A stretch of DNA of 64,000 bases from positions 45,684,044 through 45,748,043 of the forward strand of contig NC_071354.1 of the NCBI RefSeq assembly GCF_943734655.1, written 5' to 3'. A program made the position numbers and the translations under genes. Source of the DNA: Sabethes cyaneus (lineage: Eukaryota; Arthropoda; Insecta; Diptera; Culicidae). The notes beneath the pieces were generated by a model. That model did no database searches and was not told the origin of the DNA. It was given only the letters and a program-made list of their open reading frames with translations. Below, in pieces: positions 41,520 through 54,313 of the stretch (the stretch's first letter is position 1; each line of letters begins with the position of its first letter).

Positions 41520-42493
41520 CAGTACTGGACAATATAAAGTACGCACCCGCTCTCCTACTATATAACACGCGGTATCTTTTTTATTGTCAAACATATGAAC
41601 TCGGTATATTTGGACAAATCGTAGCATTTTCAATGCTTTAAACGATTTATGTATCGTTAAATATAAACATTAGCTATTTTGATCAAGCTGTTGTATAGTT
41701 CTAGAAAAAGTCAATTTTTAGTTGGTCATGATAAAGTACGCACTACTAATATAATGACTGCACAACGCCGCCGACTGCATACGAATAGTTTTCTCACCAT
41801 CACACTGCAAAACAAAACAAATTGTTTGTGATTGATTTTTCATTACTGGTGCATGTTTTTATCTGGTACGATGGCAAAAAAGCAAATTTGTGAAGATATC
41901 CGTAAACTTATCGTTAAAAATCGTAAGAAAGGTATCTCGAATAGAGAAATTGCTCGAAGATATGAAATTAGTGAGGCAGGAGTACGAAAAACATTGAAAA
42001 AATATGAGGAACTTGGAAGCGTGAAAGACCGGACTGAAAGAAGAAGAAAGCGGAGGACTACAACCAGTGATGATCGCCTGATTCGTCGAGAAGTGGCTAA
42101 AAATCCGTTCTCTACCAGCCGTGTAATCCGAGAAAATACGAACTTTAATATTTCCGAACGAACTGTGCGTAGAAGACTGAAGGAAATGAGATTTAAAAAC
42201 GGATTTTCTCAACGAAGGCCATTTATCCGAAATGTTAACAGGTTTGTTTATTTCATATTCAATATTTGTTTTTAAGTAACATTAATTTGTATGGGATCAA
42301 ACGTCTTAAATTTACTCAAAAATATATCGACAAACCTCTGGAGTATAAAGCCTCTGTATAAAACATCTTCTGAAAGTACATCTATAAGCTAATTTTTGTT
42401 CGATCACTGTGAATAGTTATCTACTATAAATAATGAGAAAAGCATGAAAGTTTCAAGATGTGGTAAGTGCGTACTTTATTTTGTCCAGTACTG
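41520..42493 (+). mobile_element. Tc1/mariner-superfamily element, internally deleted, TA duplication
   Basis: Ends are CAGTACTGGACAATATAAAG and the inverse of CAGTACTGGACAAAATAAAG, each continuing to TACGCAC, so the inverted ends are at least 26 bp with one mismatch. TA flanks both sides (41518-41519, 42494-42495), the invariant target of this superfamily. At 974 bp the element is shorter than the usual 1.3-1.8 kb because the catalytic half of the transposase is missing. Confidence 0.9.
41871..42275 (+). pseudogene. Tc1-like transposase, DNA-binding half only
   Basis: The Met at 41871 opens MAKKQICEDIRKLIV, a first helix-turn-helix (residues ~5-45: ISNREIARRYEISEAGVRKT), a basic linker (RTERRRKRRTT), and a second helix-turn-helix (~60-115: NFNISERTVRRRLKEMRFKN). 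The frame stops at 42275. In another frame at 42299-42347 the DNA reads KRLKFTQKYIDKPLEY, the sequence expected just before the first catalytic Asp of this family, after which homology ends. A small intron or indel therefore separates the two parts, and the whole DDE domain is deleted. The product, if made, could bind element ends but not cut. Confidence 0.85.
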
Positions 42494-42495
42494 TA

Positions 42496-43320
42496 TATCA
42501 TTCGTACAGATAAATGATCGCTACACCCTAACGTTTGGCAGGCGTAGATAACTGATCGTGGTTCGTATCATTTCTATTATTTTTCATTGTACCTACGCAT
42601 TTTGACAAAACTACAACGATTTTCAACAAAAATTTTGTATTTGTGGATAGAATCACTACAGGTGATTCTATTTCTGGACTTGGAATAATACTTATACTGC
42701 TGATGTCTACTTGATTTATAATTTGATTTTTAATGATAGCGAAACTATGATCTTGGTTCGTGTTTTTGAGAACCTTTTTCCTTATTTAGACCTCTGCTCT
42801 AGCGACTACCCCACCCCCTTTTCAGACCATCATCGTTTCTTGTCTCCTAGTCACTTGCACAACTGTCATCGTTCCAAATTCCAAGAGAAACTCAGCTCCT
42901 TTTACTTATTTGGTACTCCCCCGTTGTTATGGACTCCCGTTTTTGTCAAGTTCCCCTGTGCTGGTATAATTGGTATGAATAGTATAAATAAGTGGTATAA
43001 ATAAAATAATGGTGTAAATAATATAAATGGTACTGCTAGAACTAAAACTAACAAAACTTTGGAATGCTCTCAGACTAAAATGAATATATGTATCAAAATC
43101 ATACTTTTTACTATAAGTTTAGTTTCAATCGATTTCAACCAACTATTTGACATGAACACGATGTTGAAGATTGATGCCCTCGTTTTCAGTTATCGGATGA
43201 AATATGTTCTTGAACATCGCATAAAAGATAGCACAAATGCTGTACGCAGAATAGCCCTGGCCCCGAGGTCATTGACTAGCCAACGAAATGAAAACCATTT
43301 TTCAATATAGCAAACTTTTG
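42496..43320. other. Unassigned AT-rich DNA
   Basis: GGTATAAATAA-type short repeats at 42965-43030. Frames of 97 and 83 codons have no recognisable domain. Confidence 0.4.
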
Positions 43321-45085
43321 ATTTCTCATTTCTCACCTTCGAAGGATCGCACCTTGCTAACCGCAGGAGAACGCTCGACGAAGCCAGCCAGCCGTCAGAC
43401 CTAGCTATAAATTACAGACCATATGATGGATGCGTACCCTTCGACTCCAGCCGCCACGGTGCATAAAGTTGCAGACACCACCATTACTCAATAGGCCCGA
43501 CAGGGGCATCCCTCGGGATCAGAAATTTTGACGCGTCAAGGTGCGGTCACATCACTGAAAACCTTCGCCATACATTGTGTAGCCATAAAATAGCACCGGT
43601 AAGGGTTGCGTCTCTTGGCAGACACAAAGCAACAAAGAACCTCTTTGAAAGATATTGCAAATTGGTACACCACAAAGTAAAAGTTCCTTCCCCTTCCTCC
43701 ATTATTGGGACGACGTGTTCTGGAAACAATCCCGGCGGCAGTACTGGCAAAGAATACATTCTTCAAAGTCTCGTCGGATGATAGAATGCGGCTGTATGAC
43801 TGAGACCGGAGCCACGATTCTGCAATTTAACCCATCATAAAAAAGTGATGTTTGAATAGGCAAACTATCACCCTTCCTTTGCACGGTGGGTAACAAACGT
43901 AACCGCCAGATTCAAAATGATCGTTTAAATTTCGAACAATAAATTTTTATTACTCTCACAAAGTTAATCAATTTTGACACTCTCAACCCACCGTGATTCG
44001 ATCGTCCATCGTTGTAAAAGGAAAAGCAGTCGCGCCGAGTTCAATGACAGTGAAATGACGAACCTGCTGATTAGTATATTGAAAGGAAGAATTCTACAAA
44101 CCACCGCCGACTTGTACGAGTGCTGACAGCCTACCAAACCCTGGTCCTTGCCAACCATTTTCTCCAGATGTATGCGGGCCAGAACAGCCAGCCAGCCGTG
44201 TGGATCACTTCAAATGACTTGACAGCTTGCAGCTGTTGCTGACGCGATCGCAAATACCAAGAAACGACGATGATGATTGATGTTTCGAGATTTGCATAAT
44301 CATATTATAATGAATTTCTTTTCTTACTACTTGCGATAATGACTTCTGGCCCTGAGGTTTGGCCGATGTGGTTTGGATTTCTATAAGCCTGAACGATGGG
44401 CAGAGAGAAAATGACATCCTCCGGAGTGCACTTCCCCTAGCAGAAGATTATTAACTTCACATTCCAGCATGATATATGGCACCCGTAGATTGCCGGGAGC
44501 CTCAAATCCATTTTGAAGTAAATTTTCTATGATCTGTACCCTGACCATCGGACAAAGATCATTTAACTCAAAAAATATATGCACAGCTCAATGTGAATCC
44601 ACAAGACTATAACCGCATTTAATCATTTCATGTACTTATGGTCCATTTTTTTCTAAAAACCCCCCAAACTTCATCCCAAGGACCACCGTCGAGGCGGGCA
44701 TTCAAACCCGATCCTGTAGCTGTGCTGTGCCCCTCCTAAGAAGCCGTTCAAAAGGCCATTGAACATTCCGCGGTACCTACCAAGGTTTGTTCGATTATTT
44801 ATTTTCGCCAGCTTAATTATAGGGTTGATTGAATTTACGATGTACGAAAATTTTACGACCCACACTTCGTCCCGTCGCCTGTCGCCCGTTCCCCGGTTCG
44901 TTCGCTCGCTCACGGCGCATTCCATCCCAGGCACACACGAACAACTGCTCTCACTTTTTGCCTCCGAGCCCGTTTTGCTTTCAGCCTCGTTTAGGTTCGC
45001 GAATTTGATGGGTTCTCCTGGAACGAACGAATGAATTTGCGTAATATATGATTTGTGCATAGTTTGAAAACAAAAATCCACAAGT
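43321..45085. other. Unique DNA, GC-richer patches, no gene seen
   Basis: Competing frames on both strands, up to 136 codons (44671-45081 minus), show no domain. No repeats recognised. Confidence 0.4.
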
Positions 45086-46633
45086 CACCGCGAGGTATTA
45101 AGTTGTAAATTTTTGCCACTCACTGAACTAACAGCGGCTGCCGTTAGCAAATGTAGCGAATGCCGATTTGAACATAATGTTTCGTGGGCTTTGGACGAAT
45201 GAATATATTTTAGATGTCTATTCATGAGTCTGACTTTTATGAGCTTTGCCGATGGAGTCTCTTAATGTAAGCAGGTTCTTTCGCCCCATTCAATGAAGCG
45301 CGAATTTTATGCGAGTGGAGTGATCTAACACCGGAAATCACGATTTATATTTAACAAACTTGGCAGGGGTTGAAGATCGGCGAACACGTTTGGATAATTT
45401 TGTTTATTCAAATTTTTATTTGTTGATATGATTTATTTACTACCATCTAGGTGATGATTTGATTTCCGAAACTTTGTATAGTTTCGATTTAGTTGGAAAT
45501 CTTATCATGCGCACAAATCAATAAATATAGGCTGGATATAAAATAGGTACAAACTTTTCCACAATTTCATCTGTTTTTGATATCTAGTTTTACCTAGCTA
45601 TTATAAATTATAGAAATTTAATTACATAAATTACAGAGAAACTTCATCGTTTTTTATCGGAATATTTCGAAGTCGATTACATATATACAAAAAAAACATT
45701 TGATAGACTATAGGTGCAATTATCTCTACGACTTACAGCTTATTAAACCAGTATCAACTTATGAATAAAATTGCACTTATCATATACAAATTTCTACTTC
45801 TTTTGTGCTGGAAAGTAGAACCGTTGTAGTGTTCTAATCACCTGTCTGTGCGAGCGATACATCTCGAAGTTGCACACAATCTCAAAACAGACCTGTGCAT
45901 TCTCGTCATGCTTTGTTTTTTTTTGCTACAAGAATCTTTATCACTAGAAGAGGTTCTCCGTTGGAGTGATCAATGATCGAGTCACGCACTTTGCAATGGT
46001 TGAGCCAAGACAAGTTGGTCGTACACCACACTACAGTTTGGAGGCATATGGGAGCGCCTGGTATATTCGTTTAATATACCCCATGAAACTCCTGTTGTCC
46101 TGTCCTGTCCTTGAATTAAGATTAAGCTAGCAGTGCAATGTCGGAAATGGCACTTCCGGTGCAGATAGAGCTACCCAAGTATGAAAATAATTTAGTGCTC
46201 ATTTAATGCTCTAGCAAAAACATGGACTACATACATGGACAATGTATGTAGTTTGTCACCCACACCACTCCTCTGGTTACCATTCATGCCAAAAGGGAAA
46301 GACATCCGGTATTTGCGCTGAATTTGCTTTGGCTTTGATGTTATTTGTAACCAATGGCACTTTTAAGGGCCACCAGCAAATAAAATGAAGGTTAAATAAA
46401 ACTTTTCGTAATCTGCAATTCGTATTTATAATTGCAAATTAACTTTCTTGTACAAATGTTTAGTTTATCGTACCTTAAACGCTAAATATATGCTACTTTT
46501 GTGGCGTGCCCTTCAAACTTACTTATGAACATACACATGCCAGAAATGCAGTCTGTATTAGTCCTTGCTCTAATAATCTGACATAAAGGAATACTTCATC
46601 GAGTAAAACATGTTATCAAAATATTACAATATA
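45086..46633. other. Unassigned AT-rich DNA
   Basis: No gene. A short plus-strand phrase at 45965-46060 (RTLQWLSQDKL, HHTTVWRHM) recalls helix-turn-helix parts of mariner-type transposases but is isolated. Confidence 0.35.
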
Positions 46634-46692
46634 ATGTTAACATTGGCCTACGTCACCATTTCGTACAATCCTTAGGGCTGTATACCTTGTAG
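46634..46692 (-). repeat. Short dispersed repeat, inverted copy
   Basis: Inverse of 51973-52030: shared TACAGCC(C/T)TAAGG, TTGTACGAAATGGTGACGTA and CAATGT(T/G)AACA. Length about 58 bp. Family unknown. Confidence 0.65.
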
Positions 46693-46867
46693 TTTTTTCA
46701 CATGAAATACAATTTTATCGTCATATCCAACATTTTACGGTGGAAACAAACAGCTGCTGAACTGCTTAATAACCTGAAATTATAATACCTTCGAGCATAT
46801 TGATTGGGACAAAGTTACAGCATGACTTAAGTGTCCGAAGTTTTAATCAGAACGGTAAGTCCAGAAC

Positions 46868-47175
46868 TTAATTCGCAAGACTAGGGGAAGAATGATTTAT
46901 CCTCTTTCTAGACTCTCTAGCAATGGCAAAAAAAGGTTCTCTAAGAGGAATACCAGTTTCTGACTCATCAGATGACAAGACTTCGTAGGTATTCGAGGAC
47001 ATTGGATCACTATGACCACTCGAGCATTTCTCGTTTTTCGACGAGTTTTCGAGCATTTCTACAAATGTTCGTTTAGAGCGCTCTTTCAAAGACCGCTTGA
47101 TTCTGTCACCGCGCAATTGGGGAGCAACTCATGCGGAGTCTCCTCGCAATAGAAACACCGATCAATAGGCCCCGC
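46868..47175 (-). pseudogene. gag-like ORF1 remnant with zinc-knuckle-like motif
   Basis: On the minus strand upstream DNA reads DAGPIDRCFYCEETPHELLPNC, split here as RCFYCEETPHELLPNC for the Cys/Cys/His/Cys cluster, and shifts frame into LRGDRIKRSLKERSKRTF and SKNEKCSSGHSDPMSSN. A Cys-Cys-His-Cys knuckle followed by a basic KERSK segment and a Ser-rich tail resembles the C-terminus of some insect retroelement gag proteins. The knuckle spacing is CX2CX4HX5C. No polymerase was found beside it. Confidence 0.4.
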
Positions 47176-47478
47176 ATCCTATAATAAACGAAAAATCATT
47201 CGCGCTTAGGGGAAGAAACAACCATCAATCATCTATACTAAATCAACCAAAATAAAAAATAAGACGCAGAGAATGTCTTGTTTTTCGGAAACTAAGGTAC
47301 AGAATTTTACGAAAAGCTTTTTTCCTTCATCTATCATTGACGCTGATCATCACAGAGCTGCGAGAAATTTTTAAAGGTTTTTCGAGGGAATGTTTCAAAT
47401 TCGCTTAGAGAAATAGATGAAAAAATTTAATCAAAATGTGTAAGGTCTAACAAAATGAGCAATAAAAATTTTGTTGAT
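47176..47478. other. Unassigned AT-rich DNA
   Basis: No gene or repeat recognised. Confidence 0.3.
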
Positions 47479-47638
47479 TTGGGCATTCCGGGAAAATTCG
47501 GCCTTTCGTGATTCGGCCGTTCTCGATTCGGTCTTTCGTGATTCGGCCTTCTGTGACTGTTGTTGGAATTCGGCCGTTTGGATTTCGGCCATTCATGATT
47601 CGGCCATTTGTGTTTCGGCCATTCGGTACCAGCCCCTC
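47479..47638 (+). repeat. TTCGGCC minisatellite, ~17-bp unit
   Basis: About nine units of the form ATTCGGCC(T/G/A)TTCGTG with spacing of 16-18 bases. Translation gives a repeating RPF peptide, which is not a gene. It abuts the dispersed repeat starting at 47639. Confidence 0.75.
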
Positions 47639-48148
47639 TCATTTGGGTGGTTGGGGACAAGCGAAACCCATACAAATTTATAGTACTCGACTTAAGGTTT
47701 AAAATGAAATGCTCATTTCATAAATCCGCTTGCTTGGAAATTTAAAGCTCGAATATGCGATAACTCAGAAAGTAAAGGTCCAAGAGATTTGCGGTCTTCT
47801 GCCAAAACGAGTATTTTGAAAGCTTCGATAATTGCCTAGAACATTTTATTCTTGTAAAATGCAACTAACAAAAGCTAAGCATGAAAAACCTATTTTTGAA
47901 GAAGCTTTAAAGAATATGCCCTATAGTTCAGTACTCGAAAAAAATAGAAATTTTGTTTCTTCAGCAAAGTTGCTGGTTTTTTATATTGTTCACAACTTTG
48001 CCAAAGAAACTATGTCCATATTTCCTAACATAAAAAAGTAATTTTTGTATTTTCATTATAGTAAGCGATGACTAACTTTTGACAGTTTTAGATTAAGGGG
48101 GATATTCATACGAGCAAAAGTACTGAAAACCATAAATGATAAAATGAA
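47639..48148 (+). repeat. Dispersed ~520-bp repeat, copy 2
   Basis: Second copy of the unit described at 28143-28682, in the same orientation, about 30 bp shorter owing to small deletions (for example around the CCCATTTTACCCCATGG part). Confidence 0.8.
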
Positions 48149-49000
48149 TTTCTTTTGATGGTTCATATTTTGCTCCATTTGTAAATTCATATGTTATCCG
48201 ACATTGATTTTCTGCTCTGCAAAAGTCCATAATGTAAAGGTTTTCAAGCAATGCAACGCAGTGGAAATTTTTCGAAAAAAAATGCTTTCATCTCCTTTCC
48301 TTCTCTTTAAATGCCACTGGGCTAATTCGGCGTACAGCAACGTAAAAGTCAATATCTCTGGAAATCTCCGGGGTAAAGTCGATCTTTTTCTTAAAACGAA
48401 GGTGGTTAAAACTGGTGCTTCAATGGGAGACCGCTTCCAGTTTTTGATTGTGAAAAACGAAAGCTAACACTAGTGTTTCATTATGACCAACCATCATTGA
48501 AACCGGTGAAGATTTTCACAAAAATTCGAAAGATTTCAGCAAATCAACATGCAGATGGCTCGTTACGGACTGATGTGTTTGGGAGCAGCAACCGATCTTG
48601 AAGAAGTGTACCAGTATTACCGAGTATGCCAGAACTATGTTCGGCACTTTCTGTTAGACACCTTTCCCATTTCATACCCAAAAACGATGTACTTGGTATC
48701 TGACTGCTTTGGAAAAATTAAAGATCACAATTATTTCTGCGCTACCCACACAGAACGCTGCCTTAATTGTGTCTGATTATTTTCCGAAGTATCGATAATT
48801 TATTTGTAATAATTGTAATAAATTCAACGCATCGAGTGCCTTTTTCTACGTGCATTTTTATTGGAAAACTTACGTCCGTTATTCTAATATGCAAATTCAA
48901 ATCTTGTAATAGCTTTAAGAATATGAATTATCTAAACTGTGCACACACGGTTAGCTTCGTTTTAACCTTAGTCAATAAATCATGCGCATACCTCGCTAAA
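48149..49000. other. Unassigned DNA, no gene recognised
   Basis: Frames of 87 codons (48204-48467) and 75 codons (48549-48776), both plus, lie in a row. The second has an ordinary amino-acid mix (for example YQYYRVCQNYVRHFLLD) but no identifiable domain. These could be relic exons; nothing supports a function. Confidence 0.3.
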
Positions 49001-51297
49001 AACAAATAAATATTACTAAGCAGAGCTTCAAGGAAGACCCACGCTGACTGGCAGGAGGCTTCTAGTTTTCCTGCATACGTCGCTGCTGGTTCTGTTCGAT
49101 TAGTAGGTGTCAACTCCGGAGGCATTCCCTGGCTGGACTCATCAAAACAAGCGGTTCGGTTTAACGCCTCAATTTCTCCGCCCGGCTGGAGTTTTCGTCT
49201 AAACTCTACGGTCTTCGGTCGACCTTAGTGTTGTACGTTGGTCAGTATGCAGTGGGGAATTCTTGTTAGTTCCTTCGCAAGCTCTAACAAATGCCACAAC
49301 GGAGCGCTTTTCCGCCGCCGGCAAGAATCGAACAGCGATGAGATCATAAAATTTCATGATTTATGCTAATGAATGTGCGGTTTTAGATTAAATGAGATTC
49401 GCGTGATGACCGCGAATGATTCTCGAGTCGAATCGTTTTCTACAAATACAAATCGATAGAACAAGAAAATGACTTACACTCCGTACCGCACGCCCGCCGC
49501 TGCTCTGGCTAATAAAAATGGTACAATTTTTCCGATTTACGCAAGCGATTTCCCGTTGGTACCGAATGTAATCGGAGCTAAATGTACTTAAATCTAATAT
49601 ATTAACTAACTTTTCTGGTGCATCCAGCAGTCGAAACTGCATGATTTGCTTGCGAGATCGAGTAAGAATATCAAACCAGCTAATCTGGCTAAGACGGGAA
49701 AGAGAACATCAGCTCAGTGCAAGCCGCTTTTCACCAGAAAAGTCGTAAAAAATGTGGCTTTGTTCTGTTTGTAGGTACGTCCAGTTTGCCATAAATTTAA
49801 TTCTTCGTTACGAATGGTTTATGTCCCATTCCTGTCCCGATCCGGGGTCCGTGCGCCCCGGTCCGGCTGTAAAACTTCAAACATCGATTGGATCCCTCTC
49901 CCCCGGCCGCGTGGCCTCAATCACCGTTGTTCGCAGCAACAGCAAAAAGCAACAGCAGCAGCAGCGCTAGATGCCCTTCGGCGGATGTCCCACCGCCGGT
50001 GTGCTCGGATATGCATATCTCGTTAGCTGGTGTGTGTTCCAGATGAACTTGGACCTTTCCGTCTCGTGTTGACCCATTCCAACGCCAAACGAAGCGGAAC
50101 ATTCTGATTTGGTTTCGTCTGTGGAAAACTGTGGCAAATCGGAACGAAAAGAGTTTCGTCCGTGAGCTTCTTGGATGGTTGGCTATTCAATCTTACTCGA
50201 TTTCTCGCTTCGTTATGTTTCATGCTTTATGCTATTGATGAAGTATTTTGATCTTGTTAACAGACAACAACAACAGCAAGTGAAGGTATTTTCAATTTCA
50301 ACGTGTGCTGCAAACATGAGTGTCAATAAAATTTTCAATTTATTCCATTAAATGGACCGCTTTCTCCTATTTCAATATGAGGCTGAAATCTATTAGTGCT
50401 GCAGCTTGATTCTTATTCACAATGTTTAGACATTACGCAACCAACGGGCCAATCTCGTTGGCTAGAAATTTGAGTCGGGTTGCATCCGCATACCGTAAAT
50501 ATTCATAACCCATTGCCGTGACGTATGTACAGGCAAGTCCATGGTGCGTCGCGTCTACGACGCCCGCTTCCATTGCGTTGGCTGTTTGGTGCCAAAGTAG
50601 ATATAGAGCTGTATTACTTGCATTACGTTTTTCGTACGTACTAACAGAGACTGTACGGATTGGGTCGTACGCTTAGTAAAACAGTCAACATGATTTATTA
50701 AAACTATACACTAACAGTCAAGTGAGTCGTTAGTTTGAAAGCGAGTGAAACTGTTCAGACTGGGTAGAATTGCTAAAAGAAAGGCTTTTTGGTATGCAAA
50801 CTAGTGAAATGCATTATCGAATAAACATATTATTATTACGTACTTACTCTTTGGCCGATGCCAATGGTTTGGTGAATTGACTCCCACGAGTGAATTTAAT
50901 AAAATATAAAACAGCAATCAATTTGCCTCGTTGTGAGTATTGCTGACGTAAGATATTTCAGTCAGCAAATTATAATACTGTGTAAAAGCTGCGATTTATC
51001 ACCCAATTATTAGGTTTACTTTAACCTTTCCTACAAGCTGATACCAACCCTACATGATGAATTCAATCCTTTCAGTGATACATGCTAGTTATTTCTGCAA
51101 CGGTTTATGTATTGGATGCTGCACGTACATTTAGCATCAAATACACATGATACACATACAAGCTTCAACTCATTTCAATTACAAGCAAAAATCCACAGCT
51201 CATACGGATTTGGAAATTTTCTACGGGCCTACGGATTGTATAAACGTATTCTCCTAAGTTTTATGAAAACGGCTAAAAAATTCTTTCAGTTGTAAAA
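49001..51297. other. Unique DNA with GC-richer patches, no gene seen
   Basis: The patch 49800-50110 is GC-rich and includes a CAGCAG-type run at about 49945-49966; overlapping frames on both strands have no domain. The rest is AT-rich. No transposon ends recognised. Confidence 0.4.
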
Positions 51298-52270
51298 ATC
51301 ACGAGTACGCTACATGCTGTAAATTATATCTTAAAAAGCATAACTATACTCTTTGAGTGCTGATGTGAAAGATTGTTATAGAGTTCATCTAAGAAGAAAT
51401 GAACAAAATAGTAAAGAGCGTTTACTCTTATAAATAGTGAATTCAAGAAAATTTACGTTATTGTTGTTGTGCAATCAATACGATTTCGAATTATTCTCTA
51501 TGACGGCAGATAGAAGAACTTTGCAGTAAAAAGGCAAAAAGATAACTGAAATACGAAGAAAAAATAACAAAAAGATTACGAAAATAAGGAGAAGAGAAGA
51601 CGAAAAGTAATTAAAAGTTGATAAAAACGCGACGAAAGACAATAAAAAATACCAAAAGCACGACGAAAATCTATTTAAAAGACGGAAATACGACGAAAAA
51701 ACGATGAAAAGACAATAAAAAGACAACATTTTTGTTTGCAAACAAATAGATGGTACGACAAAAAAAATTGCAAAAAAAACTAGTAAAAAAACAAAAACCA
51801 GCGAGTCGGCGACAAAAGACAATCAGAAGGTGACAAAAAACGAAGAAAATATAGCAACAATATAGCAACAAAAATGACGACAAAAATACTAAAAATAGGG
51901 CGAAAAGGTAATTTAAAGACGACAAAAATACGACAGAGAAATACCAAAAAGATGACGAAAAAACTACAAAGTATACAGCCTTAAGGGTTGTACGAAATGG
52001 TGACGTAGACTAATGTGAACAATATATGCCCCTCCATACTCTGTGTTAGAACGAGCAAAACTACTAACAAACGTTTAAAAGACAATAAAAAACGACAAGA
52101 AGATGGCAATTAAAGGCGTCAGTATACACATAACAAAAAGAAACGAAAAACAAAAGACAAAAGATTAAAAAGCCAAGCGACGAAAAATGATAGATTGAAA
52201 AAGCAAAACAAAGACGAAAGCCGAATGATGAAAGATCAGGAACGAAAGTCGGAGTAAGCGTTTTCGAACA
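51298..52270 (+). repeat. ACGAAAA-type purine element, copy 2
   Basis: The leader (51298-51440: CACGAGTACGCTACATGC, AAAAAGCATAACTATA, GTTATAGAGTTCATCT) matches 34155-34310. The body is again GACGAAAA/GACAAAAA-rich, with an AACATTTTTGTTTGCAAACA segment (about 51724) that corresponds to TTGTCTTGACAACAAACAGG at 35884. It is about 1 kb, shorter than copy 1. Bases 51973-52030 carry the short repeat also seen at 46634. Confidence 0.65.
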
Positions 52271-52873
52271 ATTTAGGTTGATCAAATATCAAATGTATCA
52301 TGAACTGATCGGATTCAAAAAAACAGATAATTTCCTCCAAATACAATCAAGAACAATACTTATAAAGCACATGCGATAAAGAGTGATCCCACGTCTAGGC
52401 GGAATGAAGCAGGGTTCATCCGTATGAAAAGAAACATCGAAATTAATTTACACTTCAGCAAAACCTACAAACACCTAATTCTATCAATTAAATTAAATAA
52501 ATGTGTATGAAGCACAAGTGTCCATAAAATTTTCATTTATACCAAAATTTGGTTGAATTTTGCTTCATTCTTCATTTTGAAACGAAATTATCTCCTTTTC
52601 TTCGATGACAAAAACACAGGTGGTAAAAGTATGAAGGTCTGCGCGTAGGGGAACGAACGAGAGGTTCACGTAGGACTACGAATGCGGATACAATACAGAT
52701 ATTCTGACCGTTTTTATCGGAGAGTTTTTATCTACACATGGGGCAAGATCTGATGAGCTTAGATGGTGGTGAGGTTTATCGTTTTCATCATTGGTTCAAG
52801 TCAAGTCTTAGATAGGACATTCAAGTCCAAGGCTTTACTTTTGCAAATTTAGTATCAAACCTAATATAAGCTT
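52271..52873. other. Unassigned DNA with SINE-like tail and start of a 12-bp array
   Basis: GGTTCAAGTCAAGTCTTAG and CAAGTCCAAGGCTTTACTTTTGC near 52790-52850 resemble the tail of the SINE200-like copies. The last bases (CAAACCTAATATAAG) continue in phase with the array that resumes at 57301. Confidence 0.4.
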
Positions 52874-54313
52874 CCCAGCTAGCAGCACTAATAACCGAAA
52901 ATTATCGAAAATAACTCTTAACAAATTCGGAATTGTAACTAAAGCTTAATAAAGTCCGCCAGAGCTGATTTTCAGTCGTATATAATGATGATAGCTGACA
53001 TACATACGATATTCGGCACAGAATCGTATAGCAGTACGAAGCGGGTCGGGCTTAATCAGATATTGTCGTATATAATTACTTATATCGATGAAATGCGTAT
53101 GTTTATTCCTCGTCACGTATATCGCCTCCAAAATACCACGGATTTACCAATTTTGCGCATCAAATACGATTTATTAGCATATATAAATATATATATGTAC
53201 GTAATGCTGATTTTTAACTTTTATATAGGGTAATTGATCTTGAATGGACCTATTTAGCGCTTTTTAACACCACCACTCGCACTCCTGCTCAGTTTACTCG
53301 TCATTTATAAATAATATGTGGTGATGTTACTATTTGTTGGAAAGTACCACCTTTTTTCTACATTATCAGTACTTTAAAAATGTATAATTGATGAAACTTT
53401 TATTAAATATATCGTTTTTAGCCAAAGCCTATTTTTGATCTTGAATGGACCCAACATGATCTTGAATTGGACCTATTTTTGATTTTGAAATGGACCTAAA
53501 TTTGGATTGTCATAGTTTCTTCCATGTAAATGAACAAAATAATAACAAAGAACTTTTTTTTAATAGTACAACTATACTACTGCTATTTATTAATAGGACA
53601 CAAGGTTGAACAGCTTTTACCTTTCTTATACTCTGTTAGAAAGGTATGAAAGTCGGTTGAAAAATTTGAAATCAGTCACAGTCGCCGAGGGTCTTGTTTT
53701 TATGTCAGCCCAACAATTGAACAATGTTTCAGTGACTTGATAAGCGTTATGTATGTATCTGTGTGTGACATTTGTATATTGGAAATTTATTATTACCTGT
53801 TGTTCAGATATGGTTGAAACGATTTCTACGTCATAAAAAAATTATGTCGCCTATTAGTTTCAAAAATTTAAACCATTCATTAAAAATATGTAATATAACT
53901 TGTATTAAACATAGTTTATCAAGTACAGTGGGGTTCGAGTTTTTATTTAGTGACTACATATTTCGAAAGGTCAGACTTTTACTGACGTAGGACTACGTCT
54001 TACTGCAAAGTATCTAAAGGTTTGCGACAGCCCCTGTCGAACATTTTGAATATAAAACCGTTGCAATCGTGAAAAATTCGTTAATTAGTGGTAATTATTC
54101 AATTTTTGACACATTTATGTGCAATTTTTTCAGTTAAAAAATGGTCTAGATTTTGCCACGGTTTCGATTTTGGCAACATAGGCGACACGCATTTGTTGTC
54201 AAATTCGAAATCATACTGTAAATGGTGCTTGAAAAAATTAGACTTGGTAATTCTACTAGGTTTAAAGGTAAGGTTAGATACAAGGTTTTAATTTTAAATG
54301 ATAGTCGATGAAG

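Noticed and set aside
41364..41633. 89-codon minus-strand frame as a gene
   Set aside because: It runs through the left end of the Tc1-like element and into its flank, so it is a chimera of two unrelated sequences.
45950..46070. Mariner-like helix-turn-helix phrase (RTLQWLSQDKL, TTVWRHM)
   Set aside because: Too short and isolated; no other transposase motif or inverted end nearby.
47471..47702. Repeating IRPF peptide as a repeat protein
   Set aside because: It is produced by the TTCGGCC minisatellite and runs on in several frames.
48204..48776. Two consecutive plus-strand frames as exons of a host gene
   Set aside because: No domain, no convincing splice pattern and no codon signal; kept only as a note in the annotation.
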